From: Dendrolimus kikuchii
Taxonomy: Eukaryota; Arthropoda; Insecta; Lepidoptera; Lasiocampidae
Assembly (NCBI GenBank): GCA_019925095.2
Contig: CM034412.1
Location: forward strand, 16,406,001 to 16,470,000
Direction: 5' to 3'
Length of the DNA stretch: 64,000 nucleotides
Shown here: positions 51,480-62,469 of the stretch, in pieces
Numbering within the stretch: the first letter of the stretch is position 1
Layout: the number at the start of each line of letters is the position of its first letter
Made by a program: the position numbers and the translations under genes
The notes under the pieces: model-generated
Database searches by the model: none
What the model was told of the DNA's origin: nothing
The model's input: only the letters and a program-made list of their open reading frames with translations

Positions 51480-51770
51480 AGGAAAGAAATGTTCCTGTGG
51501 TTCGGGCATGTGGAAAGAATGCATGATGAAAGAATGACTAAACAGATATACAATGCAAAGGTGGATGGATGCAGAAGTCGTGGAAGGCCACGACACACCT
51601 TCCATGATCAAATTGATCGTGTACTAGCAGAAAGAAGGTGATGTCAGGAGCCTTAAGAACAGACGAGCGTGCATGACAAGAGTTATGAATGTCAAATAAG
51701 CAAGTGAGGTGTGTAAGAATAAGCCTAAATGGCGCTCTGTTGTTCGTGCCTACCCCGCAAGGGAACTATG
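51480..51770 (+). mobile_element. LINE-T copy reaching furthest 5'
   Basis: Contains MFLWFGHVERMHDERMTKQI and YNAKVDGCRSRGRPRHTF, then a 4 bp insertion (GCAGAAAGAAGG) breaks the frame and TAAGC ends VK-stop-A. The 3' tail is missing: GGGAACT joins ATGCTAAATT. It is a dead copy. Confidence 0.75.
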
Positions 51771-51779
51771 CTAAATTAT

Positions 51780-52078
51780 AGAAATTTATTTACTCTATAT
51801 AAAACAGGCGTTAATCACTGAATAAATAAAAATATACCATAATTATTATTCCATTAAGGAAATGGCCGACTGTGTCGTTTAGGAAACCATAAAAAGAAAC
51901 ATTAGTCAAGTAATTAAACTGAATATAAGACAACATTCCCACTCCGACTTTGGCCGGACGGATGCTGCAGTAGCGCTATGGGGTGCCTCATTATTATGCG
52001 AGAAGTGAGATTCAATTCAATTGGCTATTTAATCGAATTTATTTAAGTTTATGTTTATACGGCCCACTCCGGTTGATT
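51780..52078. other. No gene seen
   Basis: AT-rich, unassigned. Confidence 0.4.
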
Positions 52079-52369
52079 CATCCGTGCAGGAACGGAGAAA
52101 GAATATAATTTCCTGCGGCCGGGCGGCCTGTCGTAAGAGGCGACAAAACAACCCACAGCCAGGTGGTAGGGCATTTACCCCTGGTCTAAAGTATGTCGCC
52201 ATAACAACCTTGAGTTGTGTTCCGGCATTAGTGACCAGATTCCAGTCTCCCTTAAGAGAGCAGCAGCGCATTTGTAGCACCTTTGGTGTTGCAAATGTAC
52301 ATAGGCGATGGTAACCACTTTCCATCAAGTGGGCCGTCTGCCTGTCTCCTGGACTGCTGCAAAAAAAAA
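52079..52369 (+). mobile_element. SINE-B copy 12, internal deletion
   Basis: ATCCGTGCAGGAACGG to GGACTGCTGCAAAAAAAAA. The deletion removes the GCCCGACTGGATGGCTACCA part, i.e. one side of the large hairpin. GGCCGGGCGGCC subfamily. Confidence 0.8.
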
Positions 52370-52479
52370 TGAAAGACTAAACCATCCAACCATCTACTAT
52401 CAGCTTGATTCTGTCTGACAACGCCCAGTTACATGTATGGTGGCCACCCCGAAACGTTAGTTATCTTTTTCACTTTGTT

Positions 52480-52690
52480 CGTCTTCTCACTCAAACGACG
52501 CCATTTATCGGGATAAAAAGTATCCTAAGTGCTGATCAGAGATATAAACCAGCTTTGTGCCGAGATTCATTTAAATTCGTCCAGTAGTTTTCACGTGATG
52601 TACTAGCAAACGATTAACAAAATTTCAAAAATTCGCAAATTCATTATAAATAAACTGGAATCAACCAGTTTTATTATAGTATAGACTAAA
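52480..52690 (-). mobile_element. Helitron-like fragment
   Basis: ATCGGGATAAAAAGTATCC, CGTCCAGTAGTTTTCACGTG and TTTTATTATAGTATAGA, the last being an inverted Helitron start (TCTATACTATAATAAAAC). Confidence 0.5.
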
Positions 52691-52699
52691 CTTTCCTGT

Positions 52700-53690
52700 C
52701 AAAGTTCATCCATATAGACCAGGACCTTAATTCTACTATTACTATGTCATCAAAATCGCCAGACACTGTAACCTCAATCGTAGGTTTGCCTTATTTCGGT
52801 ATTCTGTTAATTCCAATGGCGTGCCACGATACGCCACTCTATAAATATACAAGCGAAAACTCTTCGCTTCGAAACGTTCTTTGAAATACCTTTTACTATT
52901 ATCCCGCCGCGACGATATCCCAGAACATATTAGAATCGTACGATGAATATCTTCGCAACGTCAATTATTGAAATAGCAGAATTGGGCCCCAGGTTGTTTC
53001 TGAGACAAATGACTGTGTGTAACATACAAAGACAGACCCAGATAAGTTCTAATTTTGCCAAAATGACTACGGAATTCTGAAAACAGTAACTACAGTAACA
53101 TGAAAATCATAATCATCGACACAGGTAGCCTAGCATGAATGCAAGTAGAAACACAAGAACCCCCGACAGCCATCAACCGCGTGGGGGCGTGGCGTCGCCG
53201 TGTCCCAGATTTTGGCAAAACGTTATGAAGTCTAAAATTAAGATTTTCGTCTCGGCCACTTCGCAAACTTCGCAATTCGTTTGAAGATTTAATAATTACA
53301 TTCAAATCTTTAATCTAATTAGTTTTTGAAGATCCATCTCAATTAACCCTTTGAAAAGTTTGCTTTGTAAGTGGTAGGGCGTCGAAAGGGCTGTTATTTC
53401 AGTGGACCACTATTAAGGCGATTACAAGTGTAATTAAAAGTAACCAGTTCAATGATTTGTAGTCCCTTTTTATAGGGTTTCGTAACCCTTTTGGCAAAAA
53501 TGAAGCCTTCATCAAATTCTCATATTCGTACTGCGTTCCTAATATCTCCCTCTGTCTGCAGAGATTTAGGCAGATTTTACAATGGCTGCATCTTTAAAAG
53601 ACGCTGCTGGAGCAGATTTTTCATCCGAACCCGGTTATACCTTTTGACAACACGGTATAAGTAAGTTGCAACGTGTTGGAACCATGCTAA
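52700..53690. other. No gene seen; possible TATA at 52840
   Basis: CTCTATAAATATACAAGCG (52838-52855), followed by the hairpin GCGAAAAC..TCTTCGC. The rest is unassigned. The minus frame at 53090-53305 has no motif. Confidence 0.35.
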
Positions 53691-53694
53691 AATA

Positions 53695-53790
53695 ATTATT
53701 TCAATTACAGTTCTTAGGGCTGGCTCGATTTGTGTGATACCACGCAAACACAGATTATCGGCGTAAAATAGTCAAACTTGTACTCCCCTC
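53695..53790. repeat. Short dispersed repeat, copy 2
   Basis: See 1960-2080: CTTAGGGCTGGCTCGATT, GTGTGATACCACGCAAAC and TTATCGGCGTAAAATAG. Confidence 0.5.
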
Positions 53791-53907
53791 TTCGTTTTCT
53801 AATCAATTTTAAAAAAATCGTCATCTTCCATTGAGGCACGCAGATAAAAGCTTGAGTTGCAAGCCGCAGAAGCAAAAGCCCGTATCATATTATTATAGTA
53901 GTAAATA

Positions 53908-54169
53908 CATATACATACATAACTTCCCGCCAGTTCCCTTGCGGGGTAGGCACGAACAACAGAGCGCCCGCCATTCAGGCTTATTCTTACACACCTCACT
54001 TGCTTCTTTGACATTCATAACTCTCGTCATGCACGCTCGTCTGTTCTTAAGGCTCCTGACATCACCTTCTGCTAGTACACGGTCAATTTGATCATGGAAG
54101 GTGTGTCGTGGCCTTCCACAACTTCTACATCTATCCACTTTTGCATTGTATATCTGTTTAGTCATTCTT
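53908..54169 (-). mobile_element. LINE-T 262 bp copy with 12 bp TSD
   Basis: TAGTAGTAAATA at 53896-53907 and 54170-54181. The minus frame starts MTKQIYNAKVDRCRSCGR. A small CGC duplication shifts it before the end. Confidence 0.9.
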
Positions 54170-54222
54170 TAGTAGTAAATAGTTAGTTAGTATATAGTTT
54201 TTCTGCGTACCTCAATTGGAAG

Positions 54223-54468
54223 ATGACGATATCCTTGACAGCGAAGCATATTATCAAGAGACACTTATTATATTTCCCACAGCTATCTCTGACTTTATGC
54301 TCCCAATATCCAACGGCACTGTCTTGGACCTGGGGTGCACGTCGACCGTTACAACATTCGCAACTAACTGACGGTAGTTTTGGTAATTGTATTTGTGCTA
54401 TTACACTCGCGTTTCTCATTGTTTGGACCATTTTCTTCGCTAGTGGAGCTTTATACATAATAATCTGA
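54223..54468 (+). other. Unrecognised 81-codon ORF with C-terminal membrane segment
   Basis: ATG at 54223, TGA at 54466. The end reads GNCICAITLAFLIVWTIFFA then SGALYIII, a strong single membrane span at the very C-terminus. The preceding part (LSWTWGARRPLQHSQLTDG) is soluble. The opposite strand is also open over 118 codons, so only one can be coding. No repeat family covers it. It could be a terminal exon, a small tail-anchored protein or chance. Confidence 0.25.
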
Positions 54469-54694
54469 CTCGAAGACCACATGCATATAGCACGGTGCGC
54501 GGGCGACAGCCGGCACGAGCCAGCTACCCCACACCCCACTGAACACCCGTTACGTATGTTGCCTCTACGTGCGCCCGCTGCCGTCCATCTTCGCCATTTG
54601 TTTAACCCTTATTCGATACATACACATAATACACGGAATCAAACACAATATACGTTATATGAACATTAAAAACATTGTATTTCATCCCCATATC

Positions 54695-54795
54695 CCGTGC
54701 TAAAGGCTGGCAACGCGTTGCATTCGCCCCTGGTGTTGCAAATGCCTATATACGAAGGTATGCATGTTTGGCAGCTTCGCAGTAAAAATGACATT
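54695..54795 (+). mobile_element. LINE 3' tail fragment
   Basis: AAAGGCTGGCAACGCGTTGC, CCCCTGGTGTTGCAAATGCC and GCAGCTTCGCAGTAAAAATG. Confidence 0.5.
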
Positions 54796-54864
54796 ACGGT
54801 GGAGTAAAGCCGAAAGACAACAACAAATTAAAGTTAATGTCGGTTGAATTTTTTACCAGTATAC

Positions 54865-54915
54865 ATAGATTAGAATAGAATAGAATATTTTTTATTGCAC
54901 ACAAGAAAATAATAC
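54865..54915 (-). mobile_element. LINE tail with (TTCTA)n
   Basis: AGATTAGAATAGAATAGAAT, then ATTTTTTATTGCACAC: an inverted AATAAAAAAT followed by a 5 bp tail repeat. Confidence 0.45.
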
Positions 54916-55404
54916 ACATACGTACATACATAGTCGTGTGGGATATTACTAGTCGGATTTTTAAAAATCATTACTGTTTTTAAATAGTTTTTGCTTGCAT
55001 CAGTAGATGCGGAGATATAAGCTTTCAGATTCATAAAAACTGCATTCAAAACACTTTCAATTTTTTTTAAATAAAATATATATCTTTAAACCAGATCAGG
55101 CAGAAATCAAATTGAAATAAATTGAAGTTGTTTTGTGATATAACATCGCACATGGATATATTGAACGTCGTTAAAGAACTTGCTCAAGTTCCTAGTGATC
55201 CAATAAATACAAGATAAGTGAAGTATTTCAGTGGTTCAGTGTGAGATTGCCCTTAAGAAAGTGAGCACTTGTGCCCAAGAAAGGGTGGATCTCAGTTGGG
55301 ATTGTATCACGTAGCGCGTTTAATTTTGATGACGTAACGCCGCCGTGCTACGGCCACGTTTAGACAGCGTAAGGCGGGGAACGCGATTTATCGATGCTCA
55401 ATAT
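54916..55404. other. No gene seen
   Basis: AT-rich. CGTAACGCCGCCGTGCTACGG near 55330 is a small GC patch. Confidence 0.4.
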
Positions 55405-55665
55405 ATTTTTTTTTATTGCAGGATATCAGCAGACAGACAGACGGCCCACTTGATGGAAAGCGGTTACCATCGCCTATGGACATATGCAGACATATGCATC
55501 TCTTAAGGGAGACTGGAACCTGGTCACTGATGCCAGAACACAACTCAAGGTTGTTATGGCGACATGCTTTAGACCAGAGGTGGTAGCTATCCAATCGGGC
55601 AAATACCCTACCACCTGGCTGTGGATTGTTAAGTCGCCTCTTACGACAGGCCGTCCGGCCGCAGT
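55405..55665 (-). mobile_element. SINE-B copy 13
   Basis: TTTTATTGCAGGATATCAGC to GGCCGTCCGGCCGCAG. It lacks the 5' 40 bp and has a deletion around CATATGCA. Confidence 0.8.
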
Positions 55666-55669
55666 AAAT

Positions 55670-56158
55670 ATTAGTATGTAAGTAATTCATGCGATAACAT
55701 TTCAAATTGTTTCTTATTAAAACAAAGAAGAAGGAATATTTAATTACGACAAGATTCAAAATAATAAACAACAAGAACAATCATTCAATGAGTTTACACG
55801 TTGCTTATAACTTTTCAGTTAGTTTATATAAACAATATTGTAATTACAGTTAAAACCAAAAGAAATACAACGGAACAGAAGTGACTTATGAAGTGAAGAA
55901 GTTATGACTGAACTGAATGAACTGTAGTCAATAAATGAACTATTGAATGGTTTGTTATGTTTAAGTTAAAATATGAAAAGTTTTTGCTACAAGTCACAAA
56001 TTTACAGTTTGAAAATTCGGTAGCAGTTTTGATTATAAAGGAATTCTTACACAAATATTTTAAATCACTAACTTTTTGAATATGCTATATTAAGTAATTA
56101 TAGAATGTTAAAAATTAGATGATTGTCCATAATAAAATATGAAAGTAATAAAAATCAA
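55670..56158. other. No gene seen
   Basis: AT-rich, unassigned. Confidence 0.45.
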
Positions 56159-56159
56159 T

Positions 56160-56910
56160 TATTATACGTAATTTATTTGATTTTTGTTAGTCCGACGTTT
56201 CGGCCACTTTTCAGTGGCCGTGATCACGGAAGACAAAGATGTCAAGTGTCAACGAGTATTGTTAAAGTTTTATTTAGCCTACCGCCAACTTGTTCACATT
56301 AATTATTTAGTTTTAATTTCGTTTATGGTTATTATTTACTCTATGGGTGCCTAATCTAATTTACCACCGCTTCGCAACATGTTACGGCTTGAAGAGAAGA
56401 AGGGGCACAAGTAACTCTTGAGCAAACATGCCTAGCTCTAATAATTTCATATAATATTAAAATGGGTGGAAGGAAAAATAAAAGAAATTATCAGTCAAGT
56501 TGGTTTGTGTTCCGTTGCACGCAGAAAGAGCTCACAGTGTCTTAAGGTCTGGCAGTTGGTTTTTGCTGGGTTTGGGTGTTAATAGTTTTGATGATCGGAT
56601 CCCAAACAGGTGGTATTTGCCAACCATCTTCTCTATTGAAATTTGGGTGTTTTTTTTTATTTCAGTAGCCTCACGCATCATTCTAGATATGAAACGATTC
56701 TTTTCGCGAGGATTTGTGGGTTATTGAATCTGATGTAGTGTTTGGGTTTATCGATCGAGGAGAGGTGTTCACTGATCGCAGACTTCGTAGAACTTGTGTG
56801 TTTCATGTCAGCAATGTGTTCTTTTACCCGTGTTTTTGTGCTCCTCTTTGTTTGCTCCATGTATGATAATCCACACTCGCAATGGAGCTTGTAGACACCT
56901 TATAATATTT
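56160..56910 (-). mobile_element. Penelope-like element with GIY-YIG remnant
   Basis: Longest coding PLE copy here. Minus strand: endonuclease remnant (56906-56678), ORF end to about 56490, then the 3' region with CATGTTGCGAAGCGG and the hairpin at 56202-56219. The extreme 3' end is missing beyond 56160. Confidence 0.75.
56678..56906 (-). pseudogene. PLE GIY-YIG endonuclease domain remnant
   Basis: KVYKLHCECGLSYMEQTKRS, TKTRVKEHIADMKH, TKSAISEHLSSIDKPKHYI and RFNNPQILAKR. The arrangement of CxC, G.SY.(I)(G)QTKRS..TR.KEH, SA..EH..... matches the C-terminal GIY-YIG nuclease of Penelope-like elements. Here YIG is YME, so the key glycine is lost. A frameshift then separates it from EIKK..NREDGW. 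It is non-functional. The start is not a real initiation site. Confidence 0.75.
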
Positions 56911-57519
56911 TTATGTCCTCCTTTCTATATATAACAACTATGCTTTGTCAAAAATTAACTAATTTTATCGATATTCATGGAACTAATGACAATTCTCGGC
57001 CTCCCTAAATGAAACTTGTTTAATAATGTAAGCGCGTGAACAAATAAACATTTGGCTTATCCCTAAACTTGTGGTAATCCCATTTACTCAGATAATTTAT
57101 GCAAAACGCGACCAACTAGGGCACTGATATTTCACTATTGACGGTTAATTAAAGCTCGAAATACCGAGTATATTTAATTTGTAATGCAGTATACAGACCC
57201 ATTTTCATCTTCATGCAAGAGGTTCATGGATAGTGTAAAGGATTTATTTAATAAATGTTGTTTTTAAAAACATTAAATCTAAACAGACTAACAAGTAATT
57301 TAAATATAACCTAAATTAACTAGAAGTATTCAAACTAAGAAAGTGTCTATTAGCACTTTATTTATTGTCTCTATTAAGGGGAAGACACTTTGTTCATGTG
57401 TGAAGGATGACATGATGATGTGTGGTATGACAGAAGACATCTATCAGAATAGAGTAGCAGAGTATAGAAAGAAAAGACATTGGGATGACCAAAAATAATG
57501 GGGAAAAAGTGAAAGAAAA
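56911..57519. other. No gene seen
   Basis: AT-rich, unassigned. Confidence 0.45.
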
Positions 57520-57640
57520 AAAAGAGCATATTAAAATTATAAAATGCTTTCGAAGCTGGCAACACGTTGGCCACGTCCTTGGCGTTGCAAATTTTCCAAA
57601 ATAAATTTTCCATTTAATAACTCGCCTGTCTGTTTGCGAA
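57520..57640 (+). mobile_element. LINE 3' tail fragment
   Basis: CGAAGCTGGCAACACGTTGG, CACGTCCTTGGCGTTGCAAA and CTCGCCTGTCTGTTTGCG. Confidence 0.5.
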
Positions 57641-57699
57641 CCTTTAAAATGGGATAGGATCAAAGAGATATGGAATTAGGGGAGTGTTCCGAGGAACTG

Positions 57700-57955
57700 C
57701 TCAGAATGTTGCTACCTCCGTTCCGCTCGCCATCAGCTAGGCTTTCATCCCCATGTACGCAACGGTTCTCCAGAACCTTCCAAATGTTTTCCCACAGCGC
57801 TACGAGTTTTTCAAAAAGAGTGTCATAAATTTTTTCCGATGCCGGCAGCGCGTTGTTTACATCTCCGGTGTTGCAAACATCCATAGGTGACGGTAACCGC
57901 TTTCCATCAGGTGGGCCGTCAGCCTGTCTGCTGTACTCCAGCTGTAAAAAATAGG
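57700..57955 (+). mobile_element. LINE 3' end (CR1/Jockey-like)
   Basis: Decayed ORF: MLLPPFRSPSARLSSPCTQR, FSRTFQMFSHSATSFSKRVS-stop, followed by GCCGGCAGCGCGTTG, GGTGTTGCAAACATCCATAG and GGTGGGCCGTCAGCCTGTC. TQRFSRTF matches the LINE at 33085-33466. Confidence 0.6.
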
Positions 57956-58309
57956 TAAATGGGATTGGGGAGGGCAAATGGGCCACCAGAACTCTCACTC
58001 ATCATGTGAACCACGATTAGCACACAATCAACGATTTCACGCCCATATTAGCATGGCTCTACCACTTCAAAAAAGCACGTTTAAAAATATTTGCCTATGG
58101 AACCCTCTAAACCACTCGAACGAATAAGTTGTCTAAGAAGTCTTCATGCGAGGAAACCATAAAACAGCTCATTTCAAATTGTAAATCAATTGAAAGCGTA
58201 GAAATACTTTCGCGTACATCAATCATCGTTGTTTATTGAGTTTAGCTTACAACACGTCTTCAAAGGGTTTCTTTGGTAAATTGTAGTAAATTGAAAGAAA
58301 TTCTAGATT
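57956..58309. other. No gene seen
   Basis: AT-rich, unassigned. Confidence 0.4.
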
Positions 58310-58380
58310 TTTTATTTTTTCACTACATGAGTTCAGCAGACAGGCAGCCGCCACCTGATGAAAAGTGGTATCTTGTAAAT
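58310..58380 (-). mobile_element. LINE/SINE 3' tail fragment
   Basis: TTTTTATTTTTTCACTACATG, TTCAGCAGACAGGCAGC and ACCTGATGAAAAGTGG, in inverse orientation. Confidence 0.5.
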
Positions 58381-58424
58381 TGTTAATCAACAAAATCAAA
58401 ACAGACTTCGCATTAAGACCAAAA

Positions 58425-59240
58425 AATGAATACTAAACCGACTTCTTTCTACAACATCTTGAAGTCGGTGCCAAGTAAAACATAAAAGAACAACAAGTTT
58501 AATGTTAAAAAAAACACCTGCGCAAATACTTCAATAGCTTTAGAAATAATATATTAAGCACCTTTAGAAATTGTACAACTGGCACGCGTATACAAATTTG
58601 CCATCTCGCTGTTCGGTGTAGACGCTCTTCAACAAGGGTTGCTTTCGATTTTCTTGAAATCAGGTCCTTAGTGACTATGGGACCATCTCGGGAGTTAAAA
58701 AAAAACAAAATCGCTTAAAATACTTACAAAGATATTAAGCGCCTGTAGAAAGTGTGTTTTTATCCGTGCAGGAACGGAGAAAGAATACAATTTCCTGCGT
58801 TGGGGCGGCCTGTCGTAAGAGGCGACAAAACAACCCGCAGCCAGGTGGTAGGGCATTTGCCCGACTGGATGGCTACCACCCCTGTTCTAAAGTATGTCGC
58901 CATAACAACCTTGAGTTGTGGTCCGACATTAGTGACCAGGTTCCAGTCTCCCTTAAGAGAGCAGCAGCACATTTGTAGCAACTTTGGTGTTGCAAATGTC
59001 CATAGGCGATGGTAACCGCTATCCATCAAGTGAGCCGTCTGTCTGTCTGCTGAACTCCTGCAATAAAAAAATAAAAGTGTAATACTGGCACGGGAATATA
59101 AACAAACTTTTTTTTTTTTAATGTAGGTTCTCGGCGTTCTTTAATAAGGGTTACTCTCGATGTCGCTGGGGTCGGATCCACTCATCAGATCCTGACTTGG
59201 TGACCATGAGACTACTACGGAACTATACATAGTTACATAC
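58425..59240. mobile_element. ACCGACTTC-family fragments split by SINE-B
   Basis: AAACCGACTTCTTTCTACAAC, TTCAACAAGGGTTGC.., GATTTTCTTGAAATCAGGTC at 58610-58690. A second partial copy follows the SINE (TTAATAAGGGTTACTCTCG, CATCAGATCCTGACTTGGTG, 59140-59205). Confidence 0.55.
58756..59073 (+). mobile_element. SINE-B copy 14 with short TSD
   Basis: Full length. AAAGTGT at 58749-58755 and 59074-59080. If this is the duplication, the element starts GTTTTTATCCGTGCAGG. Confidence 0.85.
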
Positions 59241-59704
59241 ACTTACTAGTAAAGAAAAAAAAATATATTTATTAGTGTATTTTTTTTAATTTTCCAAGCT
59301 CCGTTTCTAGGATTTCAATCTTTATTAAAATATAAAAACACTACATAATTATGTAGGATTGGATTCTAGTTCGCTTTCCTCCATTACGCTTGTGGGGCGC
59401 TGTAGCCCACGGAAAAATAGCTGGTTCAGTTTGTAATGGACTCTATGAGAGAGATATGACCTAGATCCTTGCACTAGAAAAGTAGAAGCTCCACCAACCT
59501 TGAGATCGGCCCTCTCCTGGCTCGGCACGGCACTAAACCACCACTCCATCTTAGAGCTAACACTTTTGACAAAGTCTAAGCACATATAGTCAGTTCTTGA
59601 CACGGCCAGTAGTCACAGTAAGTATAATGAATATTATTCAAAAAATGATGAGCGCACGGCGTGTTGTAGTCTCGTTAAACGTTGACAGCGAATTGAAACC
59701 CAAA
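59241..59704. other. No gene identified
   Basis: The minus frame at 59349-59603 (SKMEWWFSAVPSQERADLKV, SRSYLSHRVHYKLNQL) has an amphipathic, protein-like look, like the N-terminal or linker part of a LINE ORF. It could be part of an old retroelement. Confidence 0.3.
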
Positions 59705-60147
59705 ATGGCTGCCCTTAACCCTGATTCTGCCCTGAAAAAATAAAAATCCTAGACCCGATCCCAGCGCCACCTACCGGTTCCAATTGCGGATTTAAACCAT
59801 CCGGGAACCCACTCAAACACAAAAACAAAATCACCAAAATCGCTCCCAGTGATTAGGAGGATTCTAGAACCCGATCTCAGCGCCACCTACCGGTTCTTTT
59901 TGCGAATCTAAACCATCCGGGAACCCACTCAAACACACAAAAACAAAATCACCAAAATCGCTCCAGGTGATAAGGAGAATTGTAGAACTCGATCTCAGCG
60001 CCACCTACCGGTTCCAATCGTGGATCTAAAACATCTCGGGACCCACTCAAACACACACACACACACAGAATTTCATCAAAACCGGTAAAGTCGTTCTCAA
60101 GTTATAAAATTAAAAAGAAAAGTGGCATTGATTTTTATATATATAGA
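59705..60147 (-). mobile_element. Helitron P with 117 bp tandem units
   Basis: Three GCGCCACCTACCGGTTC blocks at 59764, 59880 and 59998 (spacing 116 and 118 bp), each with AACCATCC/ACATCTCGGGAACCCACTC and AAAATCGCTCC. The right end ATATATATAGA is the inverted TC start. The usual CTAG end is replaced. Confidence 0.65.
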
Positions 60148-60238
60148 TAAACTTTACTTAATTTAGGTTTAGTATCCAAATTAAAAATCCGTGGACATTG
60201 GTAAACTCTATTTGTTTTTATACTACTAATGTATACTA

Positions 60239-60495
60239 TGTATGTATTATGTATGTAAATAATGACTAAACAGATATACAATGCAAAAGTGGTTGGATGC
60301 AGAAGTCGTGGAAGGCCACGACACACCTTCCATGATCAAATTGATCGTGTACTAGCAGAAGGTGATGTCAGGAGCCTTAAGAACAAACGAGCGTGCATGA
60401 AGCAAGTGAGGTGTGTAAGAATAAGCCTAAATGGCGCTCTGTTGTTCGTGCCTACCCCGCAGGGGAACTGGCGTGAAGTTTTGTATGTATGTATG
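60239..60495 (+). mobile_element. LINE-T 257 bp copy with 12 bp TSD
   Basis: TAATGTATACTA at 60227-60238 and 60496-60507. TATG-type repeats (TGTATGTATTATGTATG) also occur at its 5' end. The frame loses about 27 bp (MTRVMNVKE). Confidence 0.9.
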
Positions 60496-60507
60496 TAATG
60501 TATACTA

Positions 60508-61195
60508 GTCAAAAATAGAAATAAATACACAACGAAACTTGGATGATATAGTAATATGTATATTTTACACAATTTTCACTTTGTCAAGAAAGTAGTGTTT
60601 GTATAAGACCTATTGTGAAGCCTTGTGTTTCCACATTTAGGTACGAAAATGTAAATTGTCAAACACACAAATTATACAGACGCCCTCAGCTAAAAGGCAT
60701 CTAATTAAACACTACAACATTCGCATTTGAAACGTTTCACTTGTAAACAAGGTTTGTTTGTTCCATCTGCCAACTTGAGCAGTGTGTTGAACACACGGAG
60801 CAGCGGCTGTCACGCCTTTTGACTTCTATCTTTGGATCTAACTGACACTTCTATTGAGTGTCTATACTTGGTAATTTTTTGTACTGTACTTAGACCGTTA
60901 ATAGACAGACGGAGTCTCTGGGGTCTAAAAGTGAGGCTAAAGGATGCCAAACGCGCTGCGGTGCCTTACGAGTACGCAGCTGCGCTACACAAGTTGGTAA
61001 CAAAGTACTACACTGCATTCCGTCACTCCGTCTGTACAATTATGGTCTAAACTGCTGTATATGAGTGTATGTTTGTACAACCAAATTCGAATCGGTATTA
61101 TTTAGTCTATACTTATAATACCTACGCCCCAAAACAAAGTTGTGCTAGTAACAACCATAAATATCAAGTAAATTCAAGAGCTATCAATCTTATTC
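60508..61195. other. No gene seen
   Basis: The frame at 60832-61050 (LRPLIDRRSLWGLKVRLKDA) has no recognised domain. The GC-richer 60900-61000 part is unassigned. Confidence 0.35.
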
Positions 61196-61199
61196 ATAT

Positions 61200-61560
61200 T
61201 ATTACAATCTAGGCGCCGACAAAGACAAATTCCACGTACAGATTTGTAGAAGCACATTTATTACCCGTCGGCATTTGAACTAATAACATACAAGCTGATT
61301 CTAGGAAATTGGAAACGCCGGGCGGATACATTGCATTAGTGTAGTATAAAACGACGGCTTGATGAAGAGATGTGTGTACTACAATCGGGAATCTAATAGT
61401 GACGGATATTGCGTGTTTTATTGAATTACGACCTTCTGCATTACGTTTGAATTTGTTGTGTTCGGTTATATTTGTACCTGTGTTATACGCGTTTGTATAG
61501 TTCCAATAAACTCTATAGTAATTCTAACGGCATTTTAATTCGAGTCTCGCACTCGTAACA
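61200..61560 (+). mobile_element. Solo LTR, 361 bp
   Basis: TATTACAATCTAGGCGCCG to ACTCGTAACA (start mutated from TGTTAC). ATAT (61196-61199) and ATAC (61561-61564). It shares CCGACAAAG, TATAAAACGACGGC, TGTTATACGCGTTTGTATAG and CAATAAACTCTATAGTAATT with the other copies. Confidence 0.75.
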
Positions 61561-61751
61561 ATACTGAACTGTGGCCACCTGTAATAGGGGGTGTATTTAC
61601 CATGAGCCTTGTTATGATTTAAGGCGGATGTACATATATCATGTATCTCTTGTTGATGGTCTATAATAAATAAATAATTAGATGACGTATGTAGGCTTTT
61701 GTTTATAATGAATCTACAAAAAATGTTATTCATAAACGTAAGTATATTACC

Positions 61752-62461
61752 ACTGGCTGTGCCCGCGACGTCGTCTGCGTGGAATTTGCTTTCAAAACCC
61801 TCCGATTTTGAAACATTCTTCATTGGTGCTCCGCTCCTATTGGTCTTAGCGTGATGATATATAGCCTATAGCCTTCCTCGATAAATGGGCTATCCAACAC
61901 TGAAAGAATTTTTCAAATCAGACCAGTAGTTCCGTATATTTGGCTACAACACTAATACTTACATTTTAAATATCGCGATATCTTTTGAATGAAACGTCCG
62001 AATTGAATAATTCAAAAAGTTCTAGAAAGGTATTGAATTCGTCTTGAATATGGAGTAATTTATTTTGATAAGGATTAATACCAAGGTACAAAATAAAGAG
62101 TTTTCGAAGCGACGGAATTTAATTATTTAAAAAAATAAAAGAAAACACTTATTGTGAGATAACTACAATAGTTAGACATGGTTACGCGATATTTTTTGTA
62201 GACAATTATATGTTCTGCAAAGTGGTAGTACATTGTTTTGTTCTATAATCAATAGTTTTCATTTTTTTACACCTTGGGTTACATTATTGGACTTTTAGTA
62301 AGGATCCCTAATTTTTTTGAAAATATAATATAGCCTATAGCCTTCCTCGATAAATGTACTATTCAACACTGAAAGAATTTTTCAAATCGGACCAGCGGTT
62401 CCTGAGATTAGCGCGTTTAAACAAACAAACAAACTCTTCAGCTTTATAATATTAGTATAGA
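61752..62461 (-). mobile_element. Helitron E3 with ORF remnant
   Basis: Inverted 3' end ACTGGCTGTGCCCGCGACG at the left (CTAG now CCAG), inverted 5' end CAGCTTTATAATATTAGTAT and AGA at the right. Same three-part layout as E1. Confidence 0.75.
61966..62118 (-). pseudogene. Helitron-carried ORF, copy 3, start lost
   Basis: Same 50-codon frame as 628-780, but the ATG is ATT. One further change makes LQK into LRK. Stop TAA at 61966. Confidence 0.45.
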
Positions 62462-62469
62462 TTAAAACA

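Noticed and set aside
57660..57998. 112-codon minus-strand ORF
   Set aside because: It is antisense to a LINE 3' end whose own (decayed) coding direction is plus, as shown by TQRFSRTF.
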